Positions 5,108 to 6,890 of a stretch of DNA of 6,890 nucleotides are shown piece by piece; position 1 is the first letter of the stretch, and every line of letters begins with the position of its first letter. The stretch is taken from NCBI GenBank assembly GCA_036001325.1, contig DASYUK010000047.1, positions 1 to 6,890 of the forward strand, read 5' to 3'. Position numbers and translations under genes: made by a program. The notes below the pieces were generated by a model, which was not told where the DNA came from, searched no databases, and saw only the letters and a program-made list of their open reading frames with translations. The stretch comes from DASVHS01 sp036001325. GTDB lineage: Bacteria > Acidobacteriota > Thermoanaerobaculia > Gp7-AA8.

Positions 5108-5818
5108 ATGCTGAGCAGCACGCTGTCGATGATTGGACGTGAAGCGCTGCGAATCGTTCTGCCGTCGTGGTGCATCGTCTGCGGCGGCGAGCTTCCGTGG
5201 CGCGATCGCGTGGCTTCCTGCTGCGCGTCTTGCTGGTCGTTGCTGCCGCGGATCGCGTCGGGAAAATGCCGGTCGTGCGCGCTGCCGTTGCCCGATTCCG
5301 ACATCTGCATCACCTGCAGCGCCGATCCGCTGCCGGTCGAATGGTGCGATGCCTGGGGCGAATACAGCGGCGGACTCGAACGCCTGCTCCATGCATTCAA
5401 ATTCGAGCGCCACGATTTTCTCGATGCGCCGCTCGCGTCGCTCATGCGCGAAGTCGTGCGCGATGTCGAGTTCGACGCCATCGTGCCGGTGCCGATGCAC
5501 TGGACTCGGGAGCGCCGTCGTGGCTACAACCAGGCACAGCTCCTGGCTGCGGCGTTGGCGAAGCGGACAGGCATCCCTTGCGACGCGCGACTCCTGTCGA
5601 AAGCGCATGAGACCGCGACGCAGTCGACTCTCTCCCGCGGCTCGCGGGCGGAGAACGTTCGCGGCGCCTTCCGCGCTTCGCCGCGCGTCGACAGCATGTC
5701 GCTTCTCCTCGTCGACGACATCTGCACGACTGGAGAGACGTTTCGCGCCTGCGCATCGGAGCTGCGGCGCAAGGGCGCCTCGCGTGTGTGCGCCGTCTCG
5801 GTGGCGAAAGCGACTTGA
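5108..5818 (+). CDS. comF: ComF family phosphoribosyltransferase-like protein (ComF/GntX)
   Basis: A 236-residue cytoplasmic protein. The N-terminal part is a double zinc ribbon: C22/C25 (CIVC), C38-C42 (CCASC), C54/C57 (CRSC) and C67/C70 (CITC). The C-terminal part is a type I phosphoribosyltransferase fold: VPVPMHW...RRRGYNQA (126-143), the family signature around QSTLSRGSRAENVRGAF (172-188), and the PRPP-binding loop LLLVDDICTTGET (199-211) with the acidic pair D203-D204. ComF is needed for DNA uptake in naturally competent bacteria; GntX is its homologue in E. coli. The PRPP site looks intact. The first ATG after the divergent promoter (5108) is used; the frame is open further upstream into the neighbouring gene, but those codons do not look like this family. 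No Shine-Dalgarno is seen. The stop overlaps the proline dehydrogenase ATG by one base (TGATG). No other competence gene is in the window. Confidence 0.92.
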   Translation: MLSSTLSMIGREALRIVLPSWCIVCGGELPWRDRVASCCASCWSLLPRIASGKCRSCALPLPDSDICITCSADPLPVEWCDAWGEYSGGLERLLHAFKFERHDFLDAPLASLMREVVRDVEFDAIVPVPMHWTRERRRGYNQAQLLAAALAKRTGIPCDARLLSKAHETATQSTLSRGSRAENVRGAFRASPRVDSMSLLLVDDICTTGETFRACASELRRKGASRVCAVSVAKAT

Positions 5819-6738
5819 TGTTCCGAGCATTGTTCATCTTTCTCTCCGAGAGCCGTGTGCTGCGCGCGATCGCGGAGCTCTCGGCGATCGGTCGCCGCCT
5901 CTCCAGCCGGTTCGTCGCCGGCACGACCGTCGCCGAAGCGCTCGAGGCCACCGCCGCCACCAATGCCCACGGCATGAGCGTGAGTGTCGACAACCTCGGC
6001 GAGAACGTGCACAAGGTCGAAGAGGCGAAACAGAGTGCGGCGCTCTATCACGATCTGCTCGATGAGATCGAGATGCGGAGGCTCAACGCGAACGTCAGCC
6101 TCAAGCTGACGCACATGGGTCTCGATGTCGATGAGACGCTCGCGCGCAACATCGTCAACGAGCTCGTCGCTCATGCGGAGCGGCGCGGCAGCTTCGTGCG
6201 CATCGACATGGAGGGATCGGCGTACACGCAGAAGACGCTCGACGTCGTGCGCGAGCTGCACCGCCGGCCGGAGAACGCCGGCCGCGTCGGCGCCGTCATT
6301 CAGTCTTACCTTCACCGCAGCGAACGCGACGTCGAGGAGCTCTGCGCGGAGCACATCCGCATCCGCCTCTGCAAAGGCGCTTACAAAGAGCCGCCGGAGG
6401 TCGCGTTTCAGGCGAAAGCGGACGTCGATGCGAACTTCGTCAAGCTGATGAAGATCATGCTCAAGAGCGGGACCTATCACGGCATCGCCACGCACGATCC
6501 GAAGATGATCGACGCGACGATCGCGTTCGCGCGCAGCGAGAAGATCGCCCCCGATTCGTTCGAGTTTCAGATGCTGTATGGCATCCGCCGCGATCTGCAG
6601 CAGAAGCTCGTGCACGACGGATGGCGCATGCGTGTGTACATCCCTTTCGGTACGGAATGGTATCCGTACCTGATGCGACGCCTCGCCGAGCGGCCGGCCA
6701 ATGCGATCTTCATTTTGAAAAATCTCTTCCGGAGGTAG
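5818..6738 (+). CDS. Proline dehydrogenase, monofunctional (FAD-dependent)
   Basis: A 306-residue flavoenzyme that oxidises L-proline to delta-1-pyrroline-5-carboxylate, passing electrons to the respiratory chain, usually at the inner face of the membrane. The beta/alpha barrel motifs of the family are all visible: SLKLT with K96 (94-98), VRIDMEGS with D130 (127-134), IQSYLHR (161-167), RLCKGAYKE (183-191), IATHD (223-227), FEFQMLYG (248-255), YIPFG (274-278) and WYPYLMRRLAERPAN (281-295), whose R287-R288 pair binds the substrate carboxylate. Length matches the short monofunctional enzymes of Thermus, Deinococcus and Bacillus, not bifunctional PutA. The ATG at 5818 overlaps the comF stop by one base; an in-frame GTG at 5788 is possible but would enlarge the overlap. 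Coupled translation is likely. No partner P5C dehydrogenase is in the window. The stop lies inside a short heptamer array and the gene is followed by the composite repeat. Confidence 0.95.
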   Translation: MFRALFIFLSESRVLRAIAELSAIGRRLSSRFVAGTTVAEALEATAATNAHGMSVSVDNLGENVHKVEEAKQSAALYHDLLDEIEMRRLNANVSLKLTHMGLDVDETLARNIVNELVAHAERRGSFVRIDMEGSAYTQKTLDVVRELHRRPENAGRVGAVIQSYLHRSERDVEELCAEHIRIRLCKGAYKEPPEVAFQAKADVDANFVKLMKIMLKSGTYHGIATHDPKMIDATIAFARSEKIAPDSFEFQMLYGIRRDLQQKLVHDGWRMRVYIPFGTEWYPYLMRRLAERPANAIFILKNLFRR

Positions 6739-6755
6739 TCGGTAGTTGTTAGTTA
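6735..6755 (+). repeat. Short degenerate heptamer array after proline dehydrogenase
   Basis: Three 7-mers in a row, GTAGTCG (6735-6741), GTAGTTG (6742-6748) and TTAGTTA (6749-6755), possibly followed by a fourth. The TAG stop codon lies in the first one. No inverted partner is visible before the window ends. It is shorter and less perfect than the arrays at 3810-3894 and 4381-4463. Confidence 0.45.
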
Positions 6756-6765
6756 GGTAGCAGTT

Positions 6766-6878
6766 CCCTCTCCCGCCGGGAGAGGGTGGCGCGAAGCGCC
6801 GGGTGAGGGGCGCACCTCTCGCGATTTGGCACGCCCCTCATCCGGCCCTTCGGGCCACCTTCTCCCGATGGGAGAAGG
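6766..6878 (-). repeat. Composite palindromic repeat, copy 2 (inverted dimer, opposite orientation to copy 1)
   Basis: A 113-nt element 27 nt after the proline dehydrogenase stop. The left unit 6766-6812 and the reverse complement of the right unit 6832-6878 are the same 47-nt sequence with 7 differences, separated by a 19-nt middle (6813-6831). Hairpins are CCCTCTCCC/GGGAGAGGG (6766-6774/6778-6786), GGCGC/GCGCC (6788-6792/6796-6800), GGCCC/GGGCC (6844-6848/6852-6856) and CCTTCTCCC/GGGAGAAGG (6858-6866/6870-6878). The two units can also pair with each other through GGGTGAGGGGCG (6801-6812) and CGCCCCTCATCC (6832-6843). It probably serves as, or sits at, the terminator of the comF-proline dehydrogenase operon. 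Confidence 0.9.
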
Positions 6879-6890
6879 AACTTCTGGAAC

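Noticed and set aside
5133..6065. Plus-strand Ala/Arg/Ser-rich open frame over comF
   Set aside because: Composition is typical of an off-frame reading of a GC-rich gene, with no recognisable domain.
5524..6615. Minus-strand open frame (363 codons)
   Set aside because: Antisense to comF and proline dehydrogenase, both of which show complete family motifs; composition is that of a shadow frame.

Overview
This is a GC-rich bacterial chromosomal window of dense housekeeping-type genes. It contains eight supportable coding regions, no RNA genes, no transposase and no CRISPR array. The gene set (periplasmic M19 dipeptidase, two-domain DsbA-like oxidoreductase, stand-alone proline dehydrogenase, small CBS-pair protein, outer-membrane barrel protein) and the style of the intergenic repeats suggest a Gram-negative, double-membrane soil or sediment lineage. 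Acidobacteriota is my best guess, but this rests on general resemblance and is not proven by any marker here.

Layout. Positions 1-1367 (+ strand) form a compact run: the 3' end of an unrecognised gene, a CoA-pyrophosphatase-type Nudix hydrolase overlapping it by 29 nt, and a small DUF883/ElaB-like membrane-anchored protein with an excellent ribosome binding site. A 101-nt composite palindromic repeat (1370-1470) fills the gap before a convergent minus-strand block. That block reads, in transcription order: outer-membrane barrel protein (5047-4475), CBS-pair protein (4343-3897), M19 dipeptidase (3782-2586) and DsbA-like protein (2554-1478). A 60-nt divergent promoter region (5048-5107) separates it from a plus-strand pair, a ComF-type phosphoribosyltransferase (5108-5818) and proline dehydrogenase (5818-6738), whose stop and start codons overlap. 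A second copy of the composite repeat, in opposite orientation (6766-6878), follows proline dehydrogenase.

How the genes work together. The dipeptidase and DsbA-like protein both carry signal peptides and are 31 nt apart, so they are probably co-transcribed envelope functions (peptide turnover and disulfide chemistry). The other neighbours have no obvious shared pathway. No stretch over 300 bases lacks a gene.

The most interesting content is non-coding. (1) The two composite repeats are each an inverted pair of one 47-nt, two-hairpin unit, and the stems differ between units by compensatory base changes, so the fold is preserved while the sequence drifts. (2) Two intergenic gaps, on either side of the CBS gene, hold tandem 7-bp repeats arranged as inverted arrays that make long hairpins. 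A third, weaker 7-bp array follows proline dehydrogenase. The heptamer sequence differs at each locus but the 7-bp period is constant. (3) The ribosome binding site of the CBS gene sits inside a perfect 7-bp stem. (4) The divergent promoter elements lie so close to both start codons that leaderless transcripts are plausible.
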